Assembly: GCF_044466355.1 (NCBI RefSeq) | Contig: NZ_JBITMQ010000020.1 | Coordinates: forward strand, 68,841-132,840 | DNA length: 64,000 nucleotides | Direction: 5' to 3' | From: Actinophytocola sp044466355 | GTDB lineage: Bacteria > Actinomycetota > Actinomycetes > Mycobacteriales > Pseudonocardiaceae | Shown here: piece after piece, positions 8,855-17,384 of the stretch | Numbering within the stretch: the first letter of the stretch is position 1 | How the letters are laid out: the number at the start of each line of letters is the position of its first letter | Program-made: the position numbers and the translations under genes | The notes under the pieces: model-generated | What the model was told of the DNA's origin: nothing | The model's database searches: none | Seen by the model: only the letters and a program-made list of their open reading frames with translations

Positions 8855-9496
8855 TCAGCCCGCCGCCGCGCGGTGCAGCCACTCGCGCAGCAACGTGCGC
8901 TCCCCCGCCGTGAAGCCGCCCGGTTCGGCGTCCAGCGCCGCGAGGAAACCCACGGCCATGGCGGACAGGCCGCCCGTGGGCTGTGCGTGTGCCGCGTCGG
9001 TGACGACCGCGCCGACCAGCGTGTCCCGCAGCTGGTCCGACCACGCCGTGTCCTGGTCGTCCGCGAGCAGGCTCAGCGTGGCACCGACGTTCGCCGCGAC
9101 GAGCTGCCGCGCCGCGACCTCCGGGGCGGTCCGGAGCCTGCCGTGCCGGGCGATCTCGTTGAGAAGCCCGGTGAGCAGGTTCTCGGCGACCGGCATGAGC
9201 GTGCTCGTCAGCGCGTAGTGGTTCGGGTTCGCGAGGCCGAACCGGACGTGGTGGTCCCAGCTCTCGCGCAGCGCGGCCACCGGGTCGCCGTCCGGTGCCA
9301 CCGCCGCCATGTGTTCGGTGAACCGGGTCTCGACCACGGCGGCGAGCAGGCCCTGCTTGTTGCCGAAGTAGTGGTACAGCGTCGGCGCCTGCACGCCTGC
9401 GCGCTCGCAGATGGCGCGCGTCGACACCTCGGGTGACTCCGTCAGCAGTTCACCTGCCGCCACCAGCAGCCGGTCCCGCGTCGGTGAGTCCGTCAT
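8855..9496 (-). CDS. TetR-family transcriptional regulator
   Basis: The 213-residue regulator carries the N-terminal TetR helix-turn-helix TRDRLLVAAGELLTESPEVSTRAICERAGVQAPTLYHYFGNKQGLLAAVVE and a divergent ligand-binding C-terminal domain. ATG 9496 (MTDSPTRDR) is chosen. It is divergent from the SDR gene at 9514 with only 17 bases between start codons, so the regulator most likely controls that gene and itself through a shared operator; I could not identify the operator in so short a gap. Confidence 0.9.
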   Translation of the reverse strand: MTDSPTRDRLLVAAGELLTESPEVSTRAICERAGVQAPTLYHYFGNKQGLLAAVVETRFTEHMAAVAPDGDPVAALRESWDHHVRFGLANPNHYALTSTLMPVAENLLTGLLNEIARHGRLRTAPEVAARQLVAANVGATLSLLADDQDTAWSDQLRDTLVGAVVTDAAHAQPTGGLSAMAVGFLAALDAEPGGFTAGERTLLREWLHRAAAG

Positions 9497-9513
9497 GGGG
9501 CCAAGATAGCCGC

Positions 9514-10251
9514 ATGGCACGCATTCTGATCACGGGTTCCTCGGGCGGTCTCGGGTTGATGGCCGGGCAGTCGCTGATCGAGACGGGCCACGACGTGGTG
9601 CTGCACGCCCGGACCACGGATCGTGACCCCGGCATCGCCGACGTCGTGGTCGGGGACGTCGGCAGCATGGCCGGGATCGCGTCGGTCGCCGAGCAGGCAG
9701 CGCGGTTCGGCCCGTTCGACGCGGTCGTCCACAACGTCGCGCTCGGCTACCAGGAGCGTCGGCGGGTCGTCACGGTGGACGGGTTCGCGCAGGTCTTCGC
9801 GGTGAACGTGCTCGCCCCGTACCTGCTGACCGCGCTCATGCCACGGCCGGAACGGCTCGTGTACCTCAGTTCCGGCATGCACCTCGGTGTCGCCCCCGAC
9901 CTCGACGACCTGAACTGGGAACGCCGCCGCTGGAACGGTTCGCAGGCGTACGCCGAGTCGAAGTTCTGGGACGTCGTGCTGGCGTTCGGCCTCGCCAGGC
10001 GGTGGCCGGACGTGCCGGTCAACGCGGTCGACCCCGGGTGGGTGGCGACGCGGATGGGCGGCCGGGGCGCACCGGACGACCTGACGCAGGGGCACGTCAC
10101 GCAGGTCCGGCTGGCACTGGGCGAGATCCCCGGCACCGGCGGCTACCTCTACCACGAGGAGCCGTCCCGCACGAACCCCGCCGTGCACGACACCGACCTG
10201 CAGGACGCGTTCCTCGCGCGGTGCGCGGAGCTGACGGGCCGGGAGCTGTGA
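9514..10251 (+). CDS. SDR-family NAD(P)-dependent oxidoreductase
   Basis: The 245-residue short-chain dehydrogenase has the cofactor loop in ILITGSSGGLGLMAGQ, the motif VHNVALGYQ in the position of NNAG, and LVYLSSGMHLG followed by AYAESKFWDVVLAFG (the Ser, Tyr and Lys of the active site). It lies immediately divergent from a TetR regulator, which suggests induction by a small-molecule substrate or inducer. The substrate is unknown. Confidence 0.88.
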   Translation: MARILITGSSGGLGLMAGQSLIETGHDVVLHARTTDRDPGIADVVVGDVGSMAGIASVAEQAARFGPFDAVVHNVALGYQERRRVVTVDGFAQVFAVNVLAPYLLTALMPRPERLVYLSSGMHLGVAPDLDDLNWERRRWNGSQAYAESKFWDVVLAFGLARRWPDVPVNAVDPGWVATRMGGRGAPDDLTQGHVTQVRLALGEIPGTGGYLYHEEPSRTNPAVHDTDLQDAFLARCAELTGREL

Positions 10252-10257
10252 GTGCTG

Positions 10258-11436
10258 CTACCCCTTCGTCGCGTACCGGCGGCGGCCGAGGGTGGCCGTG
10301 AGCACGAGCGGGACGCTGACGGCGAGGGTGATCGCGAACATGGTCGTGAACCGGCCCGCGTCGACCATCGAGCCGAACACCGCGGCGCCGATCGCGCTGC
10401 CGGTGAACAGCATGGTGGCGAACAGTGACACGGCCGTGGCGCGGTAGCCGGGGGACATGTCGGTCGCCCACGTCTGCAGGGTGGAGTGCATGAACGCCCA
10501 CCCGCCGCCGAGCAGCACGGTCCCCGCGACCACGGCGGCGGGCGCGTGCGTGATCACCAGCAGCACGTAGGCGAGCACGGCCATCGTGCCGCCGGTCAGG
10601 ATCAGCATGGCGGGCGCCATCTTCCGCGTCCGTCCCTTGACCACGCGGGCGAAGACCAGCACCGCCGCGCCGTACGCGGCCGTGAGCAGACCCGACACCG
10701 TGACCGACAGGCCGGACGCGTGCACCACGGCGGGCAGGAACGTCAGCGGGCCGAGCAGCACCAGGCCTTCGGCGAGCACGAGCGCCAGCACGAGCAGCGC
10801 GGTCCGGTTGGTGAGCACGCCCTTGAGCGACGCCCACACCGGTGGCGGCGGCGGAAGCGGTGGCTCGACCATGCGGCCCATGAACAGCACGAGGACACCG
10901 GCCACGACGGCGGTCACCGCGAACGCGATGCGCCAGCTGGCGAAGTCCGCGATGATCCCGGCGCCGACGGTGGCCATGGTCATGCCGACCGCGGACGCCG
11001 TCATGAGGTCGGTGAGCGGCGCCTGCCGCACCCGCACCGGCACGGTGTCGCCGACGTAGACGAGTGCCCCGGGGATCGCGGCGGCCATGCACGCGCCGGT
11101 GATGCCGCGCGCGACGACCAGCCACAGGATGTCGGGCACGGCGGCGGACGCGAGCCCGCCGACCATCGCGAGCAGCAGGGCGAGCCGCATGGTCCGCACC
11201 CGCCCCAGCCGGTCGGACACCATGGCCCAGCAGATCTGCGCGACCCCGTAGCAGAGGAGGTAGGCGGCCGCGGCGACGCTGACCGCCTCGACCGACTCGC
11301 GCATCTCGGCCGCGATCACCACGAGCATCGGCGCGATCATCAGCCGGTCGAACTGCGAGGTGAACGAGCCGACCTGCAGCAGCCGCAGCGATGGGCCGAG
11401 CGCGGTGGGGACGCCCTGCTCCACGTCGTTCGACAT
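10258..11436 (-). CDS. MFS transporter (drug/metabolite efflux type)
   Basis: The 392-residue protein has about twelve hydrophobic segments. The loop 2-3 signature MVSDRLGRVRTMRLALLLAMVGGLASA and the second-half equivalent ARVVKGRTRKMAPAMLILTGG place it in the major facilitator superfamily. GAGGAG lies 5-10 bases before ATG 11436. The substrate is not predictable. Its end lies only six bases from the convergent SDR gene. Confidence 0.85.
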   Translation of the reverse strand: MSNDVEQGVPTALGPSLRLLQVGSFTSQFDRLMIAPMLVVIAAEMRESVEAVSVAAAAYLLCYGVAQICWAMVSDRLGRVRTMRLALLLAMVGGLASAAVPDILWLVVARGITGACMAAAIPGALVYVGDTVPVRVRQAPLTDLMTASAVGMTMATVGAGIIADFASWRIAFAVTAVVAGVLVLFMGRMVEPPLPPPPPVWASLKGVLTNRTALLVLALVLAEGLVLLGPLTFLPAVVHASGLSVTVSGLLTAAYGAAVLVFARVVKGRTRKMAPAMLILTGGTMAVLAYVLLVITHAPAAVVAGTVLLGGGWAFMHSTLQTWATDMSPGYRATAVSLFATMLFTGSAIGAAVFGSMVDAGRFTTMFAITLAVSVPLVLTATLGRRRYATKG

Positions 11437-11490
11437 GCCCGCTCCTCGTCGTTTCCCTTCAGTCAAACTCCGGTGGCGGGCGGGGACCAG

Positions 11491-11517
11491 ACGTGATCAC
11501 CGTGTTACTGGTCACGT
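11491..11517. terminator. Possible hairpin terminator after the ABC exporter genes
   Basis: ACGTGA at 11491-11496 pairs with TCACGT at 11512-11517 across a 15-base loop that can extend the pairing partly. It lies just past the stop of the permease gene (minus strand). No T-run follows, so this is a weak call. Confidence 0.3.
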
Positions 11518-11530
11518 ACGGGACGACTGG

Positions 11531-13999
11531 TCAGGCGATCGCCGTGATCGGCCGCGCACGCAGCGCGACCCTGGTCGGCACGCCGATCGCCAGCAGCCCC
11601 AGCAACCCGGTGACACCGACGATGCCGAGGAACACCAACGGTTCGATCGCCGGGACCGGCGACCCAGTGGTCCCGAGGCTCATCCCCACCAGCGGCGGCA
11701 GCGCGGCCAGCGACCCGACGACCACGGCGATCGCGACGACGACCAGCGACTCGATCACCGTCATCCGCCGCACCTGCCGCTTGCCGGTGCCGACCAGCCG
11801 CAGCAACGCGAACTCCCGCGACCGCGCCGCCGTCGCCATCACGAGCGTGTTCACCACGGCGATCGCGACGTAACCGAGGATCACCACCAACGCGATCAGG
11901 CTCACCCACGAGTTCGCGTCCCGTTCGGACTGTCCCGCGGCGGCGAGCGCCTCGCGGTCGGCCACGGTCACACCAGGGATCTCGGCGAGAGAGCGTTGTG
12001 CCGCGGCGTGATCCGCCGCGGCCACGAGGATCGACTGGTCGAGCCTGCTCGTGGTGTGCGCGACCAGCACGTCGTGCGGCAGCGTCAGGTCGCCGAAGCC
12101 GAGGCCGCGCTGGTAGGTCGCGACGACCTTCGGGTGCACGGCGGTGCCGTCGCCGAGGTACACCTCGACCTCGTCACCGATGCCGACGCCGACCGTCTCG
12201 GCGGCCATCGTCGACAGTGCGATCGTGTTGCCCCGCAACGCGTTCAGGTCACCGTCGCGGGGCGCGAGGTCGAGCGTGCGCGCCAGACCGGCCGGGTCGA
12301 CGCCCTGTGCCGCGTACGGGGTGGTCTCCCACGTGCCCGCCATGCGGTGTTTCACGAACGCCTGGCTGCGCACCACCGGCGTCACCCCGGCGACGCCGTC
12401 CGCCGCACGCACCTCGTCGGTGACCGAGGGGGCGAGCCCGGACGGCGCGGTCACCACGAAGTCCGCCACCACGCCGTGGTCCGCCTGGTCGGCGGCCTCC
12501 GCGTCGATGGTGGTCTGCGCGAAGATCTGCACCGACGCCAACGTCACCGCAAGCACCAGCGGGGTCACCGCGACGGCGAGCCGCCGCGCGCTCGCGGTCA
12601 CGTTCGCCACCGCCAGGTACCCGCCGACCGGCGCCGCCTTCCGCAGCGGGCCACCGACCAGCCGGATCGCAGCGGCCACGAGCTTCGGGCCCAGCAACGC
12701 GATCCCCACGACCATCAGCAACGCCGAGCCGGCGGCACCGGCGACCGCCGTCTCACCGGGCAGGAACAGCGGTGCGGCGGCCGCGCCCGTCCCCAACACG
12801 AGCGCCACCACCCCGGCGAGCGCCCGGGCCCGCCCCACCGGTTTCGCGTCGACGGCCGACTCACGCAGCGCCTCGACCGGCCGGATCGTCGCCACCGGCC
12901 GGGCCGCGACCCAGCCCGCGATCCGCGCGGTGGCGAGACACAGCACGAACGCGGCCGCACCCGGCACGGGGCTCCGCGCCAGACCGAAGTCGCCGGGCAG
13001 CATCCCGGCTTCCGCGAACGCCGACCGCAGCCCGTAGGCCAGCGCGTAGCCCGGCAGCGTGCCGAGCACCGCCGCGCTGCCCGCGACCAGCAGGATCTCG
13101 GCGCCGACCATGCGGTGCACCTGGCGGGGTGTCGCGGCGACGGCCCGCAGCAACGCGAACTCCCCGCGCCGCTGCCGCACGGACAGCGCGAGCGTGCTCG
13201 CCACCACGAGCATCGCGATCATGATGGCGGTGCCCGCGAACGACAACGACAGCACGACCAGCTGCGACCGCACCTGCCCGACGTCCAGGAACTCGACGTC
13301 CCCGCGTTCGTCGCCGGTGTAGGTCACCACGTCCGGCAGGGCGGTGGCGATCCGCGCCGCCAGGTCGTCGGCATCCACGCCCGGTTCGGTGAGCACGCCG
13401 ACCGCGTCGACCTGTTCCGGCCTGCCGAACAGCGCGGCGGCCTGCACGTCGGTGAAGAACAACGCGGCCGCACGCGGGTGGGCCTGCTCGGTGATCCCGG
13501 TGACGGTGAACGTCCTCGGCACGGCCCCGACCGCGATCTCGATCCGGTCCCCCACCTTCGCCTGCGCGCCGAGGGCGGCGTCCAGCACCACGCCGTCCGT
13601 GCGCGGCTTCTCCCCGTCCCGCACGGAGAACGGCGCCAGCTCGGCGGAACTCCACCCGTGCGCGTCCGCGGGCACGCCGCCCACGGTGACGGGCACCGTG
13701 ATGTCACCGATGGCCTTCGCCACCCCCGGTACCGCGGCGACCTTCTCGACCGTGTCGACCGGCAGCGGCACCCGTTCGCTGTAGGGCTGGTCGATGTCCT
13801 CCACGACCGGGATGGCCTGCGGTGCGCCGACGACGACCGGCGCGCCCGCGTACCGCTGCGGCGGCACCCCGGCCCGCAGGCCCGACTCGAACAGCACCCC
13901 GAGCGCGGTCAGCAGTGCCGCGGCGGCGAGCACCGCGACGAACATGCCGACGAACGGACCCTTGCGGTGCCGGATCGTCGCGCGTGCGTGGTCGAACAT
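11531..13999 (-). CDS. FtsX-type ABC transporter permease
   Basis: The 822-residue inner-membrane protein has the MacB/FtsX duplicated layout: an N-terminal membrane helix (KGPFVGMFVAVLAAAALLTALGVLF), a large extracytoplasmic domain, a block of three to four helices, a further set of helices with a second extracytoplasmic domain, and a final three-helix FtsX block (SLIALVVILGYVAIAVVNTLVMAT, then the helices through TGLLGLLAIGVPTRVALR). Both FtsX blocks carry the REFALLR(A/L)V motif. Its ATG overlaps the stop of the ATPase gene (TGATG), indicating translational coupling. The substrate could be a lipid, peptide or drug. Confidence 0.9.
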   Translation of the reverse strand: MFDHARATIRHRKGPFVGMFVAVLAAAALLTALGVLFESGLRAGVPPQRYAGAPVVVGAPQAIPVVEDIDQPYSERVPLPVDTVEKVAAVPGVAKAIGDITVPVTVGGVPADAHGWSSAELAPFSVRDGEKPRTDGVVLDAALGAQAKVGDRIEIAVGAVPRTFTVTGITEQAHPRAAALFFTDVQAAALFGRPEQVDAVGVLTEPGVDADDLAARIATALPDVVTYTGDERGDVEFLDVGQVRSQLVVLSLSFAGTAIMIAMLVVASTLALSVRQRRGEFALLRAVAATPRQVHRMVGAEILLVAGSAAVLGTLPGYALAYGLRSAFAEAGMLPGDFGLARSPVPGAAAFVLCLATARIAGWVAARPVATIRPVEALRESAVDAKPVGRARALAGVVALVLGTGAAAAPLFLPGETAVAGAAGSALLMVVGIALLGPKLVAAAIRLVGGPLRKAAPVGGYLAVANVTASARRLAVAVTPLVLAVTLASVQIFAQTTIDAEAADQADHGVVADFVVTAPSGLAPSVTDEVRAADGVAGVTPVVRSQAFVKHRMAGTWETTPYAAQGVDPAGLARTLDLAPRDGDLNALRGNTIALSTMAAETVGVGIGDEVEVYLGDGTAVHPKVVATYQRGLGFGDLTLPHDVLVAHTTSRLDQSILVAAADHAAAQRSLAEIPGVTVADREALAAAGQSERDANSWVSLIALVVILGYVAIAVVNTLVMATAARSREFALLRLVGTGKRQVRRMTVIESLVVVAIAVVVGSLAALPPLVGMSLGTTGSPVPAIEPLVFLGIVGVTGLLGLLAIGVPTRVALRARPITAIA

Positions 14000-14748
14000 C
14001 ACCACTCCCCCAGGTGCGTCATGCGTTCGGCGACCACCTCGGGCGACGGCCGGTGCAGCTCGTCGGCGAGGCGTCCGTCGGCGAGGAAGACGACCCGGTC
14101 CGCGTAGGAGGCCGCGACCGGGTCGTGGGTCACCATCAGCACGGTCTGCCCGAAGCGGGACACGACCGTGCGCAACAGGCCGAGCACCTGCTTGCCGGTG
14201 CGGGTGTCGAGCGCACCGGTCGGCTCGTCGGCGAACATCACGTCCGGCCGCGTGACCAGCGCACGGGCGATCGCGACCCGCTGCTGCTGGCCGCCGGACA
14301 GCTCGGACGGCAGGTGCGTGAGCCGGTCGGTGAGGCCGACGCTCGTCACGACCTCGCGCAGCCAGTCCGGCTCGACGGCGCGGCCCGCGAGCCGCGGCGG
14401 GAGCGTGATGTTCTGCTCGACGGTGAGCGCGGGCAGCAGGTTGTAGGCCTGGAACACGAACCCGACCCGTTCCCGGCGCAACGCGGTCAGCGCGGCCTCC
14501 TTGAGGCGGGACAGGTCGGTGTCGCCGAGCCACACGGTGCCCGAAGTCGGCCGGTCGAGCCCGGCGGCACAGTGCAGGAACGTGCTCTTGCCGGAGCCGG
14601 ACGGGCCCATCACCGCGGTGAACGAGCCGCGGGCGAGGCTGGTGCTGACGTGGTCGAGCGCGGTGACGGCAGCGTCCCCCCGGCCGTACACTTTGGACAC
14701 GTCGGCGAGCCGGACCGCGGTCGTCGCGGAGATCATGGTTTCGGACAC
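13999..14748 (-). CDS. ABC transporter ATP-binding protein (MacB/LolD type)
   Basis: The 249-residue ATPase has Walker A GPSGSGKST, a Q-loop in FVFQAYNLLPALTVEQNI, the signature LSGGQQQRVAIARAL, Walker B VMFADEPTGALD and the switch His in LMVTHDP. The sequence type is that of ATPases that serve FtsX-like permeases. It is the first gene of a two-gene exporter operon, divergent from a sensor histidine kinase at 14837 with an 18-bp inverted repeat between them. Confidence 0.95.
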   Translation of the reverse strand: MSETMISATTAVRLADVSKVYGRGDAAVTALDHVSTSLARGSFTAVMGPSGSGKSTFLHCAAGLDRPTSGTVWLGDTDLSRLKEAALTALRRERVGFVFQAYNLLPALTVEQNITLPPRLAGRAVEPDWLREVVTSVGLTDRLTHLPSELSGGQQQRVAIARALVTRPDVMFADEPTGALDTRTGKQVLGLLRTVVSRFGQTVLMVTHDPVAASYADRVVFLADGRLADELHRPSPEVVAERMTHLGEW

Positions 14749-14805
14749 GCGGCCACGCTACGAACTCGCGGCCCCAGGCACGATGCAGCCAGGTACCGGG
14801 TTCGA

Positions 14806-14823
14806 GGTACAGCTGGCTGTACC
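14806..14823. promoter_or_regulatory. 18-bp inverted repeat between exporter operon and sensor kinase
   Basis: GGTACAGC (14806-14813), a two-base spacer and GCTGTACC (14816-14823) form a perfect inverted repeat in the 88-base gap between the divergent ABC ATPase and histidine kinase genes. It ends 13 bases before the kinase ATG. Its position suits an operator for a response regulator or a repressor controlling one or both genes. The binding protein is unknown. Confidence 0.6.
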
Positions 14824-14836
14824 CCATGCTGGTGAC

Positions 14837-16003
14837 ATGCGGGAACGGGTCGCGGCGGTCTGGGGGACGGTGCGCTACCTGCTCGTGGGCGCGCTCACCG
14901 GTCTCGTGTCGCTCGTCCTGCTGCCGTTCATGCTGGTGTCACTGCTGGTGGCGCGCCCGACCGCCCTGCGCCTGCTGCACGACTGGGCGGGGCGCGAACG
15001 CGTCCGGGTCGCGGCGTTCACGGGTGCGCCCATCCCGGAACCCGCGCCGCCGGAGCGGGTGTGGGACGCCAGGAACGACGTGGCGTGGCTGGTCGTGCAC
15101 GGGCTCACGGGCACGGTCGTGGGCCTGCTCGGGTTCGCGCTGCCCGCGTCGGCGGTCAACGCGGTGCTCGTGCCGTTCTACTGGTGGGCGGTGCCCGAGG
15201 ACGACCCGGTCACGTCGCCGTACCCGGTGACGTCGTGGCTGGGCGCGGCGTTCATGCCGCTGGTCGCGGTCGGGTACGCGCTGCTGTCGCTGTGGTTCGT
15301 GCCGTGGCTGGGCCGGTTGCAGTCCCGGGCGGCGCGGGCACTGTTGTCCCCGCCCGCGGGCGCCCGGCTGGCGATGCGGGTCGCCGAGCTGACCGCGTCG
15401 CGTGCCGCCGCGCTGGAGGCCCACGGTGCGGAACTGCGGCGCATCGAACGGGACCTGCACGACGGCACGCAGAACAAGCTGGTGGCGGTCGCCATGCACC
15501 TGGGAATCGTGGAACGCGCGCTGCGCCGCGACCCGGCGGCGGCGCTGCCGATGGTGCTGACGGCACAGGACGCGGTGAGCGACGCCCTGTCCGGGTTGCG
15601 CGGGGTGGTGCGGAGCATCTACCCGCCGGTGCTGTCCGAACGCGGGCTGGACGGTGCGGTCGCGGGCCTCATCGCGAGCAGTGGCGTGCCGTGCGCGCTG
15701 ACGGTGACCGACCTGCGGCGGGCCCCCGCGGCGGTCGAGTCGGCGGCGTACTTCGTGGTGGCGGAAGCGCTGACGAACGTCGCCAAGCACAGCGGCGCCA
15801 CCCGCTGCGAGGTACGCCTGTCGGCCACGGACCACCTGCTGCTGGACGTGTGGGACGACGGGCACGGCGGCGCCGACGAGGAGCACGGCACCGGGCTGGC
15901 GGGCATCCGGCGACGGGTCACCGCGTTCGACGGCACGATGACCCTCGACAGCCCGGTCGGCGGCCCGACGACCCTACGGGTGACACTGCCGCTGGGCGGT
16001 TAG
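14837..16003 (+). CDS. Sensor histidine kinase, NarL/DesK type (HisKA_3)
   Basis: The 388-residue kinase has four hydrophobic segments in the first half (e.g. LLVGALTGLVSLVLLPFMLVSLLV, LVVHGLTGTVVGLLGFALPASAVNAVLVPFYWW). The dimerisation/phosphoacceptor segment is RIERDLHDGTQNKLVAVAMHLGIVERAL, with His in DLHDG. The HATPase domain has VVAEALTNVAKHSGATRCEV (N box), WDDGHGGAD and GTGLAGIRRRVTAFDGTM (G boxes). ATG 14837 has a weak ribosome site. Such kinases normally sit beside a LuxR-type response regulator; here the next gene is a convergent acetyltransferase, so the kinase looks orphaned within this window. Confidence 0.9.
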   Translation: MRERVAAVWGTVRYLLVGALTGLVSLVLLPFMLVSLLVARPTALRLLHDWAGRERVRVAAFTGAPIPEPAPPERVWDARNDVAWLVVHGLTGTVVGLLGFALPASAVNAVLVPFYWWAVPEDDPVTSPYPVTSWLGAAFMPLVAVGYALLSLWFVPWLGRLQSRAARALLSPPAGARLAMRVAELTASRAAALEAHGAELRRIERDLHDGTQNKLVAVAMHLGIVERALRRDPAAALPMVLTAQDAVSDALSGLRGVVRSIYPPVLSERGLDGAVAGLIASSGVPCALTVTDLRRAPAAVESAAYFVVAEALTNVAKHSGATRCEVRLSATDHLLLDVWDDGHGGADEEHGTGLAGIRRRVTAFDGTMTLDSPVGGPTTLRVTLPLGG

Positions 16004-16521
16004 GGCCCTGCCGGGCACCACACGCCGAACCACTGCTCGGCGCCGAACTCCTCGAACCGCGTCACCTCGGCGAACCCCAGCTTCGCCGCGAGACGCATCG
16101 AGCGGTCGTTGGCGGTCTGGGTGCAGAGCACCACCGGCTCGCCGCGATGCGCGTGGGCGAACCAGTCAAGCACCGCCGTGCACGCCTCGGCGGCGTATCC
16201 GTGGCCCCACGCGCCCGGCAGGAACATGTAGCCAAGCTCGGCCTCCCCGCCTTCTGGGCCGACGCGCCCGGGGCGCTCCGGGTCGCGCCGATCGACGGTG
16301 ACCATGCCGATCATCGCGCCGTCGAGGTCGACCACGAACCGCCCTGGGCGCCGTCGAGGTACCTCGGGGATCGTGCGCTCGAGTTCGTCGCGCGGGCGAG
16401 GGCCGCCGAGGTACGCGCCCACCTCCGGTGAGGCGAACAGCTCGATCAACGCCGCGCGGTCCCGTGCCTCGGGCTCGCGGAGCACGAGCCGCTCGGTCCC
16501 GATCGGCGCAGGGGGCCACAC
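16000..16521 (-). CDS. GNAT-family N-acetyltransferase
   Basis: The 173-residue protein begins at GTG 16521 (WPPAPIGTERLVLREPEARDRAAL). The RimJ/RimL hallmark ERLVLRE, the acetyl-CoA loop LGYMFLPGAWGHGYAAEACTAVLDW and the tail NDRSMRLAAKLGFAEVTRFEE are clear. It starts two bases after the stop of the SRPBCC gene, so it is the third gene of an ArsR-SRPBCC-GNAT operon. It overlaps the convergent kinase by four bases. Confidence 0.87.
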   Translation of the reverse strand: MWPPAPIGTERLVLREPEARDRAALIELFASPEVGAYLGGPRPRDELERTIPEVPRRRPGRFVVDLDGAMIGMVTVDRRDPERPGRVGPEGGEAELGYMFLPGAWGHGYAAEACTAVLDWFAHAHRGEPVVLCTQTANDRSMRLAAKLGFAEVTRFEEFGAEQWFGVWCPAGP

Positions 16522-16523
16522 GA

Positions 16524-16937
16524 TCAGGACGCCGCCACCTCTTCCAGCTCACGTGCCAGGCGGGGCAGTACCGCCGTCGCCCAGCCGCGGGACATGGTCG
16601 TGTACGCGTGCCGGTGCCGGGGATCGTCGAGGTCGAAGCCGCCGTGGGCCAGGAAGAGCCGTGTGCCGGTGCCTTCCGCGACGAGCCGCCACGTGATCGT
16701 CCAGTCCACGTCGCCCTCGCCGAACGTGTAGCTCAGCAGCCGCTCGTCCTCGACCTCCGTGACCGTGCACGGCTGGCTCCCCCACCCGCCCATGTCGAGC
16801 GTGAACCGGTGGCCCACCTCCGGCCGGATGTCGCCCGCGGCCCACCAGCGGGCCAGCCGGTCGGGTTCGGTGAGCATCCGCCACACCTTCGCGGGCGGCT
16901 GGGCCAGGAACTGGTCAACGTGAATCGTCTCGCTCAT
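16524..16937 (-). CDS. SRPBCC/AHSA1-domain protein
   Basis: The 137-residue Bet v1-like (START/AHSA1) protein reads MSETIHVDQFLAQPPAKVWRMLTEPDRLARWW at the start, continues with strands such as HRFTLDMGGWGSQPCTVTEVEDERLLSYTF and ITWRLVAEGTGTRLFLAHGGF, and closes with RGWATAVLPRLARELEEV. Proteins of this type bind hydrophobic ligands and are very often encoded behind ArsR-type repressors, as here, where the start lies inside the 3' end of the repressor gene. The ligand is unknown. Confidence 0.88.
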   Translation of the reverse strand: MSETIHVDQFLAQPPAKVWRMLTEPDRLARWWAAGDIRPEVGHRFTLDMGGWGSQPCTVTEVEDERLLSYTFGEGDVDWTITWRLVAEGTGTRLFLAHGGFDLDDPRHRHAYTTMSRGWATAVLPRLARELEEVAAS

Positions 16938-17244
16938 CGTCTTCCTCCATGATCTGGGACAGGGTGCGCATGCGGTCACGCCAGAAGCGCTCGAACGGGT
17001 GCAGCCAGTCGCTGACGGCGGCGAGGGGCTCGGCGGTCAGGTGGTAGTGGCGTTCCCGGCCACGTACCTCCTCGCGCACCAGTTCCGCGCGCCGCAGCAC
17101 CTGCAGGTGCTCGGACACCGCTGGTCGTGACAGGTCGAACTGGGCGGCCAGCGCACCGGCGGTGCGTGACCCGTCCCTCAGCAGCTCCAGCAACCGCCGC
17201 CGCACCGGGTTGGCCATGGCGGTGAACAGTCGATCGTCCAGCAC
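16915..17244 (-). CDS. ArsR-family (SdpR-like) transcriptional repressor
   Basis: The 109-residue winged-helix regulator contains LFTAMANPVRRRLLELLRDGSRTAGALAAQFDLSRPAVSEHLQVLRRAELVREEVRGRERHYHLTAEPL, the standard ArsR DNA-binding domain, with no metal-binding cysteines. The C-terminal WLHPFERFWRDRMRTLSQIME helix is typical of the SdpR/YczG branch that regulates AHSA1 genes. GTG 17244 is the favoured start (MLDDRLFTAM); a longer start would read through the palindrome at 17256-17275, which is its probable operator. Confidence 0.9.
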   Translation of the reverse strand: MLDDRLFTAMANPVRRRLLELLRDGSRTAGALAAQFDLSRPAVSEHLQVLRRAELVREEVRGRERHYHLTAEPLAAVSDWLHPFERFWRDRMRTLSQIMEEDDERDDSR

Positions 17245-17255
17245 GCACCCAAGAT

Positions 17256-17295
17256 ATGTCGGAGATCTCCGACATGTCAATGATTTCCGACATGT
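17256..17295. promoter_or_regulatory. Probable ArsR operator region
   Basis: A perfect 20-bp palindrome, ATGTCGGAGATCTCCGACAT, lies at 17256-17275, beginning 12 bases upstream of the arsR-like start. Its half-site TCCGACATGT (17268-17277) is repeated at 17286-17295, giving two overlapping binding units 18 bases apart. Palindromes of this kind in front of ArsR-type genes are usually autoregulatory operators. Confidence 0.75.
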
Positions 17296-17319
17296 TCGGC
17301 GGCGGTCCGGCCGCAGGGC

Positions 17320-17346
17320 GTTTGGGGAACTCCGCGGGGCGGGTAC
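17320..17346 (+). promoter_or_regulatory. SigF/SigB-type promoter
   Basis: GTTT at 17320-17323 and GGGTAC at 17341-17346, separated by 17 bases, match the consensus of general-stress SigF/SigB promoters (GTTT or GGTT, then GGGTAT/C). It lies 38 bases upstream of the ATG of the small antitoxin-like gene. A second GGGTAC at 17356-17361 lacks a good -35. A gene for such a sigma factor is present at 27023. Confidence 0.6.
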
Positions 17347-17384
17347 TCCGTTGACCGGGTACGTGACGACGGAAAGGACGCGCC

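Noticed and set aside
11360..14107. Plus-strand open frame of 915 codons
   Set aside because: Antisense to the FtsX-type permease; no recognisable motif.
17356..17361. Second GGGTAC before the antitoxin-like gene as an additional promoter
   Set aside because: No GTTT/GGTT at the right distance upstream; probably fortuitous.
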